A stretch of 64,000 nucleotides of DNA from Macrotrachela quadricornifera (Eukaryota > Rotifera > Eurotatoria > Philodinida > Philodinidae). Made by a program: the position numbers and the translations under genes. Where the stretch lies: NCBI GenBank assembly GCA_022393335.1, contig JAJEKB010020464.1:181849-245848 (forward strand), written 5' to 3'. Below the pieces are notes generated by a model. That model searched no databases and was not told where the DNA came from. It saw nothing but the letters and a program-made list of their open reading frames with translations. Below, piece after piece: positions 29,114 to 40,304 of the stretch (position 1 is the first letter of the stretch; each line of letters starts with the position of its first letter).

Positions 29114-29419
29114 TGAATTGAACAAAGAAAATATGAATAGTTAATAAATCCATCATTAACATTCATTCTTACATAGAATGTCATGGAAACAAAATAATAA
29201 ATAATTTTATTTAAAAAGAATAATTTTTCATATAAAAATCAAATTAACTTTAATTTAATATTTATTATAAAAACAAAACTTTTTTTTTCTTGTTTATAAA
29301 CTGACCTCTTTATTTTGATTGGTTAGAAAATAAATCTTAATGACTCATGACCCACAATGGGAGAGAAAAGAGAGAAAGAGGGTAAACTTTAATATACTCA
29401 CGAGATATTTGTAGATAAA
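29114..29419. promoter_or_regulatory. shared divergent promoter, CCDC77 / VPS37
   Basis: Only 306 bp separate the two divergent start codons, so both core promoters and 5' leaders must lie here or overlap transcribed sequence. The interval has poly-T/A tracts, a GATTGG box (reverse complement of CCAAT) near 29318, and a purine-rich GAGAGAAAAGAGAGAAAGAG tract just before VPS37. Assignment as a bidirectional promoter follows from geometry; no initiator was identified. Confidence 0.5.
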
Positions 29420-30573
29420 ATGATGAACGGTTATTATGCAAATAATGATCGTGGATTAAATGAAGCACGCGGAATTATTAATCAAATGAGTGTTGATAAT
29501 TTAAAAAAATTAATGGATAATGATGATGAAGTAATGAAACTTGTACGAAATCTTCCTGAAGTATGTACAAATTTATTTATTTATTTATTCTTTTTTGTGT
29601 AAATAATAATTAAATATTTTGTTTTTCTTTTAGGTTCAACAAATGGAAACAATTAAAGAAAGTTTAAAAGAAAATATAAAAGGTTTAGCTATGCGTAATC
29701 TTGAAAAAGAACCAACACTTATTCATGAAAAACAAAAACTTGCTGAATTACATGAGGAACTTCGTAAATTGAGAGATGAATATAAAAGTATTCGAGGACA
29801 ATATGGTAAATATATTAAAAATTCGTTTATTATATTTTTGTAAACATTTTTTCTTTTCCTTGAAATAATAGATGATCAGACTGGTGACACAAATCCAGAA
29901 ATGATTTATGTTCTTTTGCAAACAGCAGCATCGGATCTTGAACGAGAAACAGAGGTATAATGCATCCTTCTTTTTTATTAAAATAACTTCAGCTATCATG
30001 TAGTTCATAAAAAAGAAACACTTATCTATATGATAAGCGATAGATATGATATACTTTAGAATCTTGATTAAAATCGTGTATGAAAAAAGCGAATATTTTT
30101 TAAAAACCATCATAAAGTATTGAATCTTCAATCGTTGATCTTTATGAAATTTTTTGAATTCAACAGCAGTGTTAAACTTTAAAGAAAATCGTATTTTTCG
30201 ATCTATCTTTAGTTTCTTGCTAAATAAGAACTTTATACATCCACTGAAATCTAAAAACAAATATGTTATTTCGAAAACACAAAAAATTTGTTTGATTACG
30301 ATTCGTAACTGACGAATAATGAAAATTCACTCTTGTTTATAATATATGTTAGCTTTGTTTTTTTTTTAATTTTAGCAAACAGCTGACGATTTTTTCTATG
30401 GCGAAAAAACTGAAGATGAAGTTACAAAATTTGAACATCGATTTATCGAAGATCGAAAACGTGCACACGAATTAAAAATAAAAGCTGAAAAATTTAATGA
30501 ATTAATGCAAATGTCTCAGGCAACAAGTTATTTAAATTCTAATCAATATATGCGTAGTGGTGTATATCGTTAA
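29420..30573 (+). CDS. VPS37: VPS37, ESCRT-I subunit
   Basis: Four exons: 29420-29560, 29634-29805, 29872-29954 and 30376-30573; 594 nt, 197 aa, phases consistent. The product is one Mod(r) domain: MSVDNLKKLMDNDDEVMKLV, RNLPEVQQMETIKESLKENI, RNLEKEPTLIHEKQKLAEL, then LLQTAASDLERETEQTADDF, FYGEKTEDEVTKFEHRFIED and RKRAHELKIKAEKFNELM. VPS37 joins TSG101, VPS28 and MVB12 in ESCRT-I, which sorts ubiquitinated cargo into multivesicular bodies and helps cytokinetic abscission. Length fits the compact VPS37B/C core without the Pro-rich tail of mammalian paralogues; which paralogue it matches best cannot be told by eye. Intron 3 (421 bp) is the longest. Confidence 0.88.
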
Positions 30574-30782
30574 ATGACAACAAATATCTTTATTTATCTA
30601 TTTCATTCTTTAGTATTTTAATAAAAAAAAAAACAAAGCAAACGGATATTCTCTGTATAAATGTATAAGCTTATTCTACTTTTTGTTTTTTTGTAGGATG
30701 CGTATTTTCGTCTTTTTTTTTTTAATTTCTATTTAATACAATAAGATTGGTCCTTTAAATGCATTGTATTTTAGATAAAATA

Positions 30783-31310
30783 ATGTTAGAATTTCGTCAT
30801 GAACAAGATTGTGATATAGATGATGTATTTCGAATACATCAAGACGGTTTTCAACGTGATGATGAAGCTCAACTTGTTGAAAAACTTCGAAAAAATACTC
30901 AATTTAATCGAAACCTTTCATTTGTTGCAGTAATTGATAATAAAATAGTTGGACATCTTTTATTTACACCTATTCAAATAAATTATTTATCTTCTTCAAA
31001 ATCAATATCAAGTCTTGCATTAGCACCTATTTCAATTTTAAGTAAATATCAAAAACAAGGTATTGGTAGTCAATTAATTGAATATGGATTAAATGAACTT
31101 AAATTACAAGGTTTTTCTTCAATTATTGTTCTTGGTCATGAACATTTTTATCCAAAATTTGGTTTTATACCAGCTAAAAAGTATAATATTCGAGCTCCAT
31201 TTCCTGTTGATAATGATGATTGTTTTATGGCGCTTGAATTAAAACCAAATGCATTACCACTAAATAATGGAGAAGGAACTGTGCAATATTTACCAGAATT
31301 TGGAATATAA
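30783..31310 (+). CDS. GNAT-family N-acetyltransferase, bacterial YhbS type
   Basis: Intronless, 175 aa from MLEFRHEQDCD (30783); an upstream in-frame Met at 30759 is possible. GNAT marks: an N-terminal RHEQDCDIDDVFRIHQDGF helix, FVAVIDNKIVGHLLFTPI (strands 3-4), SSLALAPISILSKYQKQGIG with the acetyl-CoA loop Q-x-x-G-I-G, and the C-terminal HEHFYPKFGFIPAKKYNI and DDCFMALELKPNAL. The layout and C-terminal wording match bacterial proteins annotated YhbS/predicted N-acetyltransferase. Substrate unknown; small-molecule or peptide amines are typical. Absence of introns among intron-rich neighbours and the bacterial-type sequence suggest horizontal acquisition. Codon use now matches neighbours, so any transfer is old. 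Confidence 0.82.
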   Translation: MLEFRHEQDCDIDDVFRIHQDGFQRDDEAQLVEKLRKNTQFNRNLSFVAVIDNKIVGHLLFTPIQINYLSSSKSISSLALAPISILSKYQKQGIGSQLIEYGLNELKLQGFSSIIVLGHEHFYPKFGFIPAKKYNIRAPFPVDNDDCFMALELKPNALPLNNGEGTVQYLPEFGI

Positions 31311-31351
31311 TTTTTATATTTATTTATTTTTTTAGATAATTAAGAATAATT

Positions 31352-32645
31352 ATGCCTGTTACAAAACGGTAGATTTATTCATTTTTGTATGATTTCTTTT
31401 TTTTTTTATTATCTTTTTGATTTAATTTAGTACAACAAAGATCGTGTCTTATAACGAACAAGATGATGATGATGGTAAATCTTCTTTTGTTTTCTTTTCT
31501 TATTTATAATTGATAGTTTCTTGTTATTTAGATTTTGTTTCCATTGGCGATAGTACAAAAAAAAATCGTAATACTAAATCAAATGATCCTCCAAAAGAAT
31601 CCAAATCTTCAAAAACTAATACTAAACAGTTACCACGAAAAAATGATGAAAAGTATGTTTAAATAGTTTCATATTTGATTCAATTATTACTGGAAAATTA
31701 TTTTAGATTAATTAAACTAGAAAATGAAGAATCTGAATTATTACTTAAAAAACCAAAAGAAACAATAGTTGAAAATTCAATTACTATTGATGATAAAGAA
31801 AATAACAATAATCAATTAAATGATGGTATAAATAAATTATTTTAATTTAAGACAAACAAAGTATTTATAATTTCTTTTAGAAAATAAAATATCATCAGAA
31901 AAAGTAATTAATATTCATCAACAAGATGAAGATTTATTACCAAAGAGTAAACGAATAAAATATGAAGAAGGTAAAATATTATTTTTATATTGAATATATA
32001 TAATTGTAATTATAGAAGATAATATCAATGAAAAGGAATGTGATAATGAGAATGAACAAGAATCAAGTTGTGAAACAGAAGAAGCAATCAAAAAGATTGG
32101 TAATTTTTATATAATGTAATTTTAACGAGAAGTGAATACTAAGATTCATAATTTACCAAAGTGTAAACATCAGAATTCATATAATACAAGATAAAAATTC
32201 TTCTCTTTTCTTCCTGTTTTTCGGAAAGGAAAGTGTTGCAATATCCTCCTAGCTATTTGTCGCCAAAGGCATCCATGCTAATGATGATTGCTCGAAAATG
32301 AAGCAACATTGTTTCAACGATAGAAAAAATGCAAATTTTCATTTGTTTATCTCTTCAAGATATATCAAGCACATCATCAATTGATTTAAATATATCACAA
32401 ATTAATCAACAAAATTCTTCAAGTGAATTTATTTAAAAAATTTCTTTTCTCTATTATATTATCATTTTTACTTTCTAGTTCAAATATCAGATCTTTCAAA
32501 AAAACGATCATCTGTTCCATTAGGTTTTCCAACTAGTAAGATAAATATTCCTTCATCACATGTACCTCGTGTTGGTTTATCACGTAAATCTTCTACTATA
32601 AAACCTCTTCATCCTAATTTCACATCACGTATTATTCATGAATAA
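31352..32645 (+). CDS. RAD51AP1: RAD51AP1 homologue (RAD51-associated DNA-repair factor)
   Basis: Eight small exons: 31352-31368, 31431-31474, 31532-31652, 31707-31825, 31881-31970, 32016-32099, 32360-32422 and 32479-32645; 705 nt, 234 aa, all phases agree. The N terminus (KIVSYNEQDDDDDFVSIGDS) parallels the RAD51AP1 N-terminal block YSQFDHSDSDDDFVS. The middle is charged and disordered. The C terminus (PRVGLSRKSSTIKPLHPNFT) matches the vertebrate RAD51-binding end GLSRLARVKPLHPN. RAD51AP1 binds DNA and RAD51 and promotes D-loop formation in homologous recombination. Only the two ends are conserved, as expected for this fast-evolving family. Its ATG lies 41 bp after the acetyltransferase stop. 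Confidence 0.78.
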
Positions 32646-32792
32646 TATCATGTATATATTTTATTCTTAATTTACCTTGTTATTGTATATTTATTGTATA
32701 GACATATATATATTGTTTTTCAAATAATCTTAACAAAAGAAAATAAAACTATTGATTATATTTCTAGATACACATTCCAATAATTAAGTGTA

Positions 32793-35159
32793 ATGGCAAA
32801 TGAAGATGATAATAATAATAATAATAATGATACGAATTTAACAACAACAACATCAGTTAAATTTTTAATACATTATCAACAACAAGCCACTGTTATTTAT
32901 TTACCATATAATTTAACATTAGAATCATTTTATAATCATCTATGTTCAATATGTCATTTAACATTAACTAATCCACCAACATTTACTATTAAATGGCTTG
33001 ATGAATCTTTAGATGCAATAACAATGTCATCACAAAGAGAATTAAATACAGCTATACGTTTATATAAAAAAAATTCAGATAAAGAATTACATATACATGT
33101 TTTTTCAAATCGACCAGAAGAACCAGGACTTTTATGTCCAGGTGAAGATCCAATTATATATCGACGCGGTGCACGTCGTTGGAAAAAACTTTATTTAATT
33201 AATGGACATCGTTATCAAGCTAAACGATTTAGTACAACAGCTGCATGTACTGTTTGTAATGATCGTTTATGGGGCTTAGGTAGACAAGGATATAAATGTT
33301 TAGATTGTCGAGTAAGTTAAAATAAAATAAAATATTAAATAAGAGAAAGAAAAAAAAAAAATTTTTTGTTTTTTAAAATAAAGGTTCTTGTTCATAAAAG
33401 ATGTGTAAAACAATTACGAATTGTTTGTGGTACAACATCACCACAACATTCACAATTAATTGATTCAAATGGAAAACATACATCTAGTAGTAATACACTA
33501 AATGGAATGAATGAACAAATTGATCGACAAAAATCATCTGCTAGTAATGTTGTTCAAACTCGAGAGCCTGTATTAAAACAAAAAGTGTCAAGTGTTTGTG
33601 AACCAGGTCCTTTAAAAAGAGCTCAAGGTATTGTAAATACGATTTTATATAAGTAGATTTAGAACCTTCTATTCTAATCTGTCAGTATTATTATATCTGA
33701 CAGTTGTACTAGAATGAATACCCGTTTCTATTTTTTCATGAAAAATTAGAAAATCTAAATCCAAAAGAAGTTACGTTTCCAAAGCTACTGATGAGATAGA
33801 CACTGTACTAATAACAAATATTTATTCTATAACATGACTTAATTTTTTTTGTATTTGCAAATTTTTATTTCTTAAATAATATATTTAGGTCTTCCAGATC
33901 TTGGTCATAATCTTACGGATAATACAAATGATAGTAAGAGCAATTTTATAGATGTTAGTGATGATATACAAAATTCATCATCATCTTCATCAGCTATAAG
34001 TTTACAAGATTTTGAATTACTTAAAGTTATTGGACGTGGTTCATATGCAAAAGTATTCTTAGCAGAATATCGTCCACGACATTTACGTAATAATCTAAAT
34101 AATAATCAAGCATCACGTCTTTATGCAATGAAAGTAATAAAAAAATCTATTGTTAATGATGATGAAGATATTGATTGGATTCAATGTGAAAAAAATGTTT
34201 TTGAAAAAGCAACAAATCATCCATTTTTAGTTGGTTTACATTCATGTTTTCAAACACCATCAAGACTTTTTTTTGTTATTGAATTTGTTACTGGTGGAGA
34301 TTTAATGTATCATATGCAACGACAAAGAAAACTTCCTGAATCAAGTGCTAGGTTAAACAAAAAAAAAATCTTTTTTATAAAAAAGAAATTCTTTCTTTTT
34401 TTATTTAGATTTTATGCAGCAGAAATAACAATTGCTTTACATTTTTTACATGAACATGGTGTTATTTATCGTGATTTAAAATTAGATAATGTTTTACTTG
34501 ATGCTGATGGTCATATTAAATTAACTGATTATGGAATGTGTAAAGAAGGTTTAGATTTTAAACGTGATGAACGTACAAGTACATTTTGTGGTACACCAAA
34601 TTATTTAGCACCAGAAATGTTACGTAATCATGATTATAATTTTAGTGTCGATTGGTGGGCACTTGGTGTACTTATGTTTGAAATGATGGCTGGACGTTCA
34701 CCATTTGAAATAGTTGGTTCAGCTGAAAATCCTGATTTAAATACAGAAGATCGTTTATTTCAAGTTATTCTTGAACAACCAATACGTATACCACGTTCAT
34801 TAACTGTTAAAGCAAAAAATGTTCTTGATGGTTTTCTTAATAAAGATCCACGTCATCGTTTAGGTTGTCGTTATGATCCAATATTAGGTTGTCGAGCTGG
34901 TTTTCAAGATATATGTTTACATCCATTTTTTCATCCAGCTATTGATTGGCAACGTTTAGAATCAAAACAAATTATTCCACCATATAAACCAATATTAACA
35001 GAAGATAAAGATTTATCACATTTTGATCCACAATTTACAAATGAAGATGTTGTTTTAACACCTGAAGATGAACAAATTTTAGCTCGTATTCAACAATCAG
35101 AATTTGAAGGTTTTGAATATGTTAATCCTTTAATTATGACGGTAGAAGGCAATGTTTAA
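32793..35159 (+). CDS. aPKC: atypical protein kinase C
   Basis: Four exons, 32793-33311, 33384-33627, 33889-34351 and 34409-35159; 1977 nt, 658 aa, phases exact. Order: Asn-rich start; PB1 domain (about 20-105) with [19 protein letters not shown]; pseudosubstrate [11 protein letters not shown]; a single C1 finger ([20 protein letters not shown] to [11 protein letters not shown]); linker; kinase domain with [45 protein letters not shown] (DYG, as usual in aPKC), activation loop [14 protein letters not shown], and the AGC tail with LTPEDEQI turn region and FEGFEYVNP, where Glu replaces the hydrophobic-motif phosphosite. The kinase acts in the PAR3/PAR6 polarity complex. Intron 3 is only 57 bp and open in frame. 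All catalytic residues present. Confidence 0.95.
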
Positions 35160-37870
35160 TATCTTATATATACATCTATATTTACTATTTACTCGCAATA
35201 ATTTTGTCTCAATTGTTTATCATTGTATTCATTCCAAATATATAATCTCAATTTTTTTTTTGTTTTCTTTAAGTATACATATCAAATTGAATTGTGTAGT
35301 TGATCTTGTTTTTCTGTATTCAATACACGTTCTATATAAAACGACAATCAGTTTATATAATCGTATAAATAATAAAAAATGAATGTTGAAATTTCTTTTT
35401 ATTATAGACAAAAATATTGGTCAAAATTCATTAAAGAGAATGAAATAAAGAAAAAACGATAATGTATGACACATATAGCATAGGTTATAGTAATACAAAA
35501 ACATACATAACAAATATTAGTTAGCATAGATATAAAACTTGAAATAAGAAATAATTGGATAAGTTTAAATCTGTTATAAGGTGCCAAAAAATCAAAATTT
35601 GAGCAAAATATTTTTGCCGATTTATAAAAGTTTTTGAAAGCACTGTTATTCACAAAATAGCCTTAAAGTGAAATATCAGGTTTTTAGTTGTGGCTAGTAG
35701 ATTGTTATTTTTTCCAATATATATGGAACAATTTTTGGATCTAATTATATATGGTTTTGTAGAGAATTTCAAGCGGTATCTTTTGATAAAAAAGAAAGTC
35801 ACGATTGAGTGAGAAATACGGGAGAAATATTCAAAACACCAACAGTGTAATTTATTCGAGCCCATCTGTTAGATCAGTGAAAATATTTAAGATTTATTGA
35901 ATTATATGTTAGGTAGAATAAAAGATGATTGTATATATACCTTTAATAATCAGTTTTTCTCTCAGAAACATTATCTATACCGATGTGCCATTAACGAACT
36001 GTTTTATAGTTTATTCTGACAATATCATATTTCATTTTAGTAAAATTGAAAATAAAATTTAAGAAATGCTTGTTTAAATCTATTGAAAATTTTGAACGTT
36101 GTCAAAGAATTTGAAAGTCTTGCTTTCGAATGTAATTTTATTTCCACTATTTTATAAAAAATAAAAGTTTTTTGATCACTATTTAGATTATTATTATTAT
36201 TATCATCTTAAAATTTATTAATTTAATAATTTTTCATCAGCACTTTATTGGTAGTTTTTTTTTATCAAGATTAATCATTTATCCGAACTATGTTCATATA
36301 TTGTTATAGATCTTTTTTCTACAATATTGAAATAAAATAGTTCAAATTGTTAAAATAAACTCATAGATCGATTTAAAACAAGATCATCAAATAAAACGCG
36401 TTTTAAATAAAAATAAATAATTTTTCTATATGCTTATAAAATTAAATATAATCTATACAGGAAAAGAAATTCTCATTTCTGTTTACTTAAAATAGATTCG
36501 ATTTAAATTATTTTTTGAAATTAAATTAATATTGAAAAAGTAATATAATGATTGAAGGTTCTTTTCTGTCGATAGCAATTATATGTCATATACGAACGAT
36601 TCTATACATGATCATATATATATGTGCAGAAAGAAAAAAGATACCGGACGATGGATCACTATCGTAGAGCTTATTGAACGACATTTTTTTAAAATTACTA
36701 CTGAGGACTTGAAAGTACTCTTCTGTGAAAACTGCTCTTTCAAATAGTGTAGTTTTTATTGTGAATACATGAAATAAAAATTTTCGACTCAATTGATATG
36801 CAGAACTTCCACTGATATACATTGATTAGTGTATAAATTACATAACAGTTTTGTTTTAATTTTAGAATTATGACTAAATTCTAATTTGTGTACAAAATAA
36901 GGTCAACAGTTGAAATTTTGTTTGCTCTCTAATTAATGCGCATATAAAAAAGAACAATGAAAAAAGAATAAACGCTGCCCAACTTCTTTTTCTTCATTTT
37001 TTATAAAACAAATTATCAGGGAAAATATACTTCTGACCACCAAAAAACAGGACAATTGATCATCAAAATTTCTTGTTGCGAAATGATCATCAAATTAATA
37101 GATGTAAAATCTGCGACAATATGTTATGTTTATGGGATATATAACATGCTTGTGATAAATAATATATTTATCAAAAACGTCGATTGATTGAGCTAATAAG
37201 CTCTAATTTAAAGAGAGATAAACTCAGTATTTCTGAATGAGCTAACTAAATAAAAGTATTTTAGACTTTTCTTTTTTCATAACGAACCATTGCCGAAAAA
37301 CGTCTGATACCATATGGACATTGCTACACACCTTTTTCAAAAAAGGTAATGTCAACATGATTTGGTTGCGTCTTTATAAATCAGGCTAATCGACATCATT
37401 TGATCGTTGTGTAGCATGGATATTATCTTGTTGATTGGTGTCACCACTTGAATCTTGTATGTGTTCAATTGGACTTAGATACTATACGTGCACACATTTC
37501 ATCATATTGCTCATTATATTCAATATTTACCAAATTAAAGATGAAACTTGTGCTATTCCATTAGGAGAATGAAAAACTCCAGGAGATCCGAAAAAATTCG
37601 TACAGAATATTACCATAATTAAATGTAAATATTAATATTTTTGTTAAATTTGTCTTCAACGTAGTGAGTTGAATATATAATTATTATTTTCATTCTATTC
37701 ATTTATTCAAAATAAACTTGGTGATTAAATGTCTCTTTTTTTGGTGATCAAAAATATTGATAACCAATTATTATATATCTGTTTTATCCACTAACTCAAA
37801 AAAAAAATATCATATTGTCTCTGAATTCTATTTATCTTTCTAATTAGACCATATTTTTCTTCGAACTGAT
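35160..37870. other. gene-free region downstream of aPKC
   Basis: About 2.7 kb of AT-rich sequence. Short open frames on both strands are Phe/Ile/Lys/Tyr-rich, lack splice context and resemble nothing known. No paired termini were seen. Confidence 0.4.
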
Positions 37871-37874
37871 TTAA

Positions 37875-38198
37875 CCCTTCGAGGACCGAAATTTTTTTCA
37901 ATCGAAAAATAGTTCTTCAATCAAGCGGTTATTTTTGGCCCAAAATGCTAGGATAAAAACCTCATGATAATGCAACGAAAGGAGAGAGGGGGAAATCATG
38001 CGTCAATATATACTAGCAAAAAGAAAGGAAGATATCTGAAAAGGATCTATAAGACAGGAGGAAAGAGAGAAAAGACCTGCATGGGATGGTAGGTAGGTGA
38101 TCTATTTATCTTAAAGATTGTAACAGTTTAATGTAGAAAAAATATTTTCTCTACTGAAAAATAGGTGCGCCAACGTATGTTCTACGATCCCCAAAGGG
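37875..38198. mobile_element. piggyBac-like MITE, copy 1
   Basis: A 324-bp segment bounded by TTAA on both sides (37871-37874, 38199-38202). The left end CCCTTCGAGGACCG mirrors the right end, whose reverse complement is CCCTTTGGGGATCG. TTAA duplication with CCCTT termini is the piggyBac superfamily signature. It is non-coding. A second element with the same ends lies at 56725-57013. Confidence 0.65.
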
Positions 38199-38202
38199 TT
38201 AA

Positions 38203-38907
38203 TAAAGAAAATTAGAAAAATAATCTGTAAATAGGAAAGACATATTATAATGAAATCATTTAATTCATCGATCTTCCTAAACTAAGTTTATCTTCCCTAT
38301 CAAAAATACTTTCATTGTAATAAAATGCTGGCCACAACTCATTACGATGTAGTTATTTCTTTTTTTTTCTTTAATACTTATCTTTAATCTAATATTATAT
38401 TCTTTTACAAATCATTGTCATCATCATGAAAGTTAAGATCATCTTAATGTCTTAAATAGTTGAGAAGGAGAGGCATAAGAATAATAAATTTCAGAGCCGT
38501 GTCCGATAGCGACGAAACCTCAAACCCCTAGACGCTGACCGATTAGGATAACACCAAAGATCATGTAGTCTTCGTATCCTCTCTAGAAGATGCGGAGACT
38601 TGTCTATAGTATAAGACTATAGTGCTATCCTAATCCAAAGGTAACTTTGGTCGCGAGCGTGCGACTAGAATAGAACAGAACAGAAACAACTAAAAAAATT
38701 CGAGGGCAACTATTTATTAGGTAGCAATTAAAAGAAAAACAACAAAGACAATCATTATGTCAATCGATTGTCTTTTCGCCGCAGCTCTTCTTCAAGGGAC
38801 GATGAAATATTATTTTTATAAAAGAGATACAAATTCGTGAGTGTCTTTGAATAAAGAGAAAGATAAATATGAGAGAGAGAGATGAAGAAGAGGAAAATGA
38901 GAATCAC
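38203..38907. other. non-coding spacer with a GC-richer block
   Basis: AT-rich sequence interrupted at about 38490-38670 by a segment of clearly higher GC content (for example GAGCCGTGTCCGATAGCGAC and GGTCGCGAGCGTGCGAC). It shows no long open frame. Its nature is unknown; a repeat fragment is most likely. Confidence 0.35.
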
Positions 38908-39564
38908 CTTGTTATCTCGTAATATATTAGCGAGATATTGTGCTCCAAGATGTCCAATTTTATTGCTTTGAAGATTTAGTGAAGTGAGTGTCTGTGAATA
39001 GAGACAAAGATAAATATGAGAGTGAGAGAGATGAAGAAGAGGAAAATGAAACTCACCTTGTTATCTCGTAATACATTAGCGAGATATTGTGCTCCAACAT
39101 CTCCAATTTGATTGAACCCAAGATCCAGTGAAGTGAGTGTCTGTGAACAGTGAGAAAGATAAATATGAGTGGGAGAGATAAAGAAGAGAGAAGTGAGAAT
39201 CACCTTGTTATCTCGTAATACATTAGCGAGATATTGTGCTCCAACATCTCCAATTTGATTGCCTCCAAGATTCAGTGAAGTGAGTGTCTGTGAATAGAGA
39301 CAAAGATAAATATGAGAGTGAGAGAGATGAAGAAGAGAGAAATGAGAATCACCTTGTTATCTAGTAATACATTAGCNNNNNNNNNNAATCACTTTGTTAT
39401 CTAGTAATACATTAGCGAGATATTGTGCTCCAAGATGTCCAATTTGATTGCCTTTAAGATTCAGTGAAGTGAGTGTCTGTGAATAGAGAAAAAGATAAAT
39501 GTGAGACAGAGATGATGACGAGAGAAATGAGAATCACCTTGTTATCTCGAAAGAAATCAGCTAG
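38908..39564 (-). CDS. array of 84-nt leucine-rich-repeat exons (partial gene)
   Basis: Tandem exon-intron units of about 148 bp. Each exon is 84 nt, phase 0, flanked by CACAG acceptor and GTGA donor: 38908-38991, 39057-39140, 39204-39287, 39353-(gap) and 39393-39476, plus a short one at about 39538-39564 (LADFFRDNK). Each encodes one 28-residue repeat of the ribonuclease-inhibitor/NLR type, for example LTSLDLGFNQIGDVGAQYLA then NVLRDNK. Introns are near-identical too, so whole units were duplicated. Start and end of the gene are not found here. The exon at 48835-48983 on the same strand is phase-compatible and may be its upstream part. A receptor-like or scaffolding role is typical of such repeats. 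Confidence 0.75.
39377..39386. other. assembly gap (10 N) inside the LRR array
   Basis: Ten N bases. The text just before the gap (CTAGTAATACATTAGC) reappears just after it, so the gap falls within a repeat unit. The true number of LRR exons is therefore unknown and probably higher. Confidence 0.95.
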
Positions 39565-40296
39565 CTGTTATGAAAAGTTCGTTGTCTGAAACTTTCAAGA
39601 GGTTCTTTGATAATATTTTTGCGTATTTTCAGATTTTTTGTGTTGTTTCACGTTGATGGAAATACTTAGTATTTTTTGTCGAGGTTTTACTAATATTTTA
39701 AAATTTCATTGTACAAGGTGGAAATTGTGTAGTATTTTCAATAATTCTTAGGAACTGTCATAGGTTTTCGAACAAAGATTACATACAGGCAAGTGTTTTC
39801 TTCGAAATCGGAAAAGGTTTTTCAGTAAACATAGAAAATTGAAAAATCTGCTGGAATAATTCTTTAGGAATATGTCTAAAAGGTTTTATGGTTGTACAAC
39901 TGAGAGAAAAAACAGAAGGTTGTATTGTTTTACTATTTTCAGGATTTGATAGAGAAGTTTTTAAAATACTAAGGCAACTCAAGAGATTTTGATTTGTAAT
40001 ATATTTAAACGTTTCGATTTGTTATAACATTAACTATTGTTATCATATTCGTTTTTTGGTGATAAAAACATTGTGTAAAGGCATTCTCTCATTCGTTTCT
40101 TTTTTAACAATTTTCAGATCTCTCAAACAATAATTCCGATTGAATCGAAATTGTTATAGTAAATAAACCGTGTAAAATGATGAGACGCATGTTCGTAGAA
40201 AAAGTTTTCTAAGAGAATTTTTCATGATTTTCTGTAAAAACTCCGGATTTTCCAGAAACTGTCGCTTTGCAGAAGAAAACTTGCAAATAAAAGTTT
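39565..40296. other. spacer between LRR array and hAT MITE
   Basis: A 67-residue open frame on the minus strand (39779-39982) contains IPKELFQQIFQF, vaguely like an F-box core, but has no other support. Otherwise AT-rich sequence without recognised features. Confidence 0.3.
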
Positions 40297-40304
40297 ATTT
40301 GATT

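Noticed and set aside
38908..39564. Regular 148-bp repeats as a CRISPR-like array or satellite
   Set aside because: Each unit contains an in-frame LRR exon with splice sites; the spacing reflects exon-intron duplication.
39779..39982. F-box-like open frame (IPKELFQQIFQF)
   Set aside because: Only twelve residues look suggestive; there is no second motif, and codon and splice context are not convincing.
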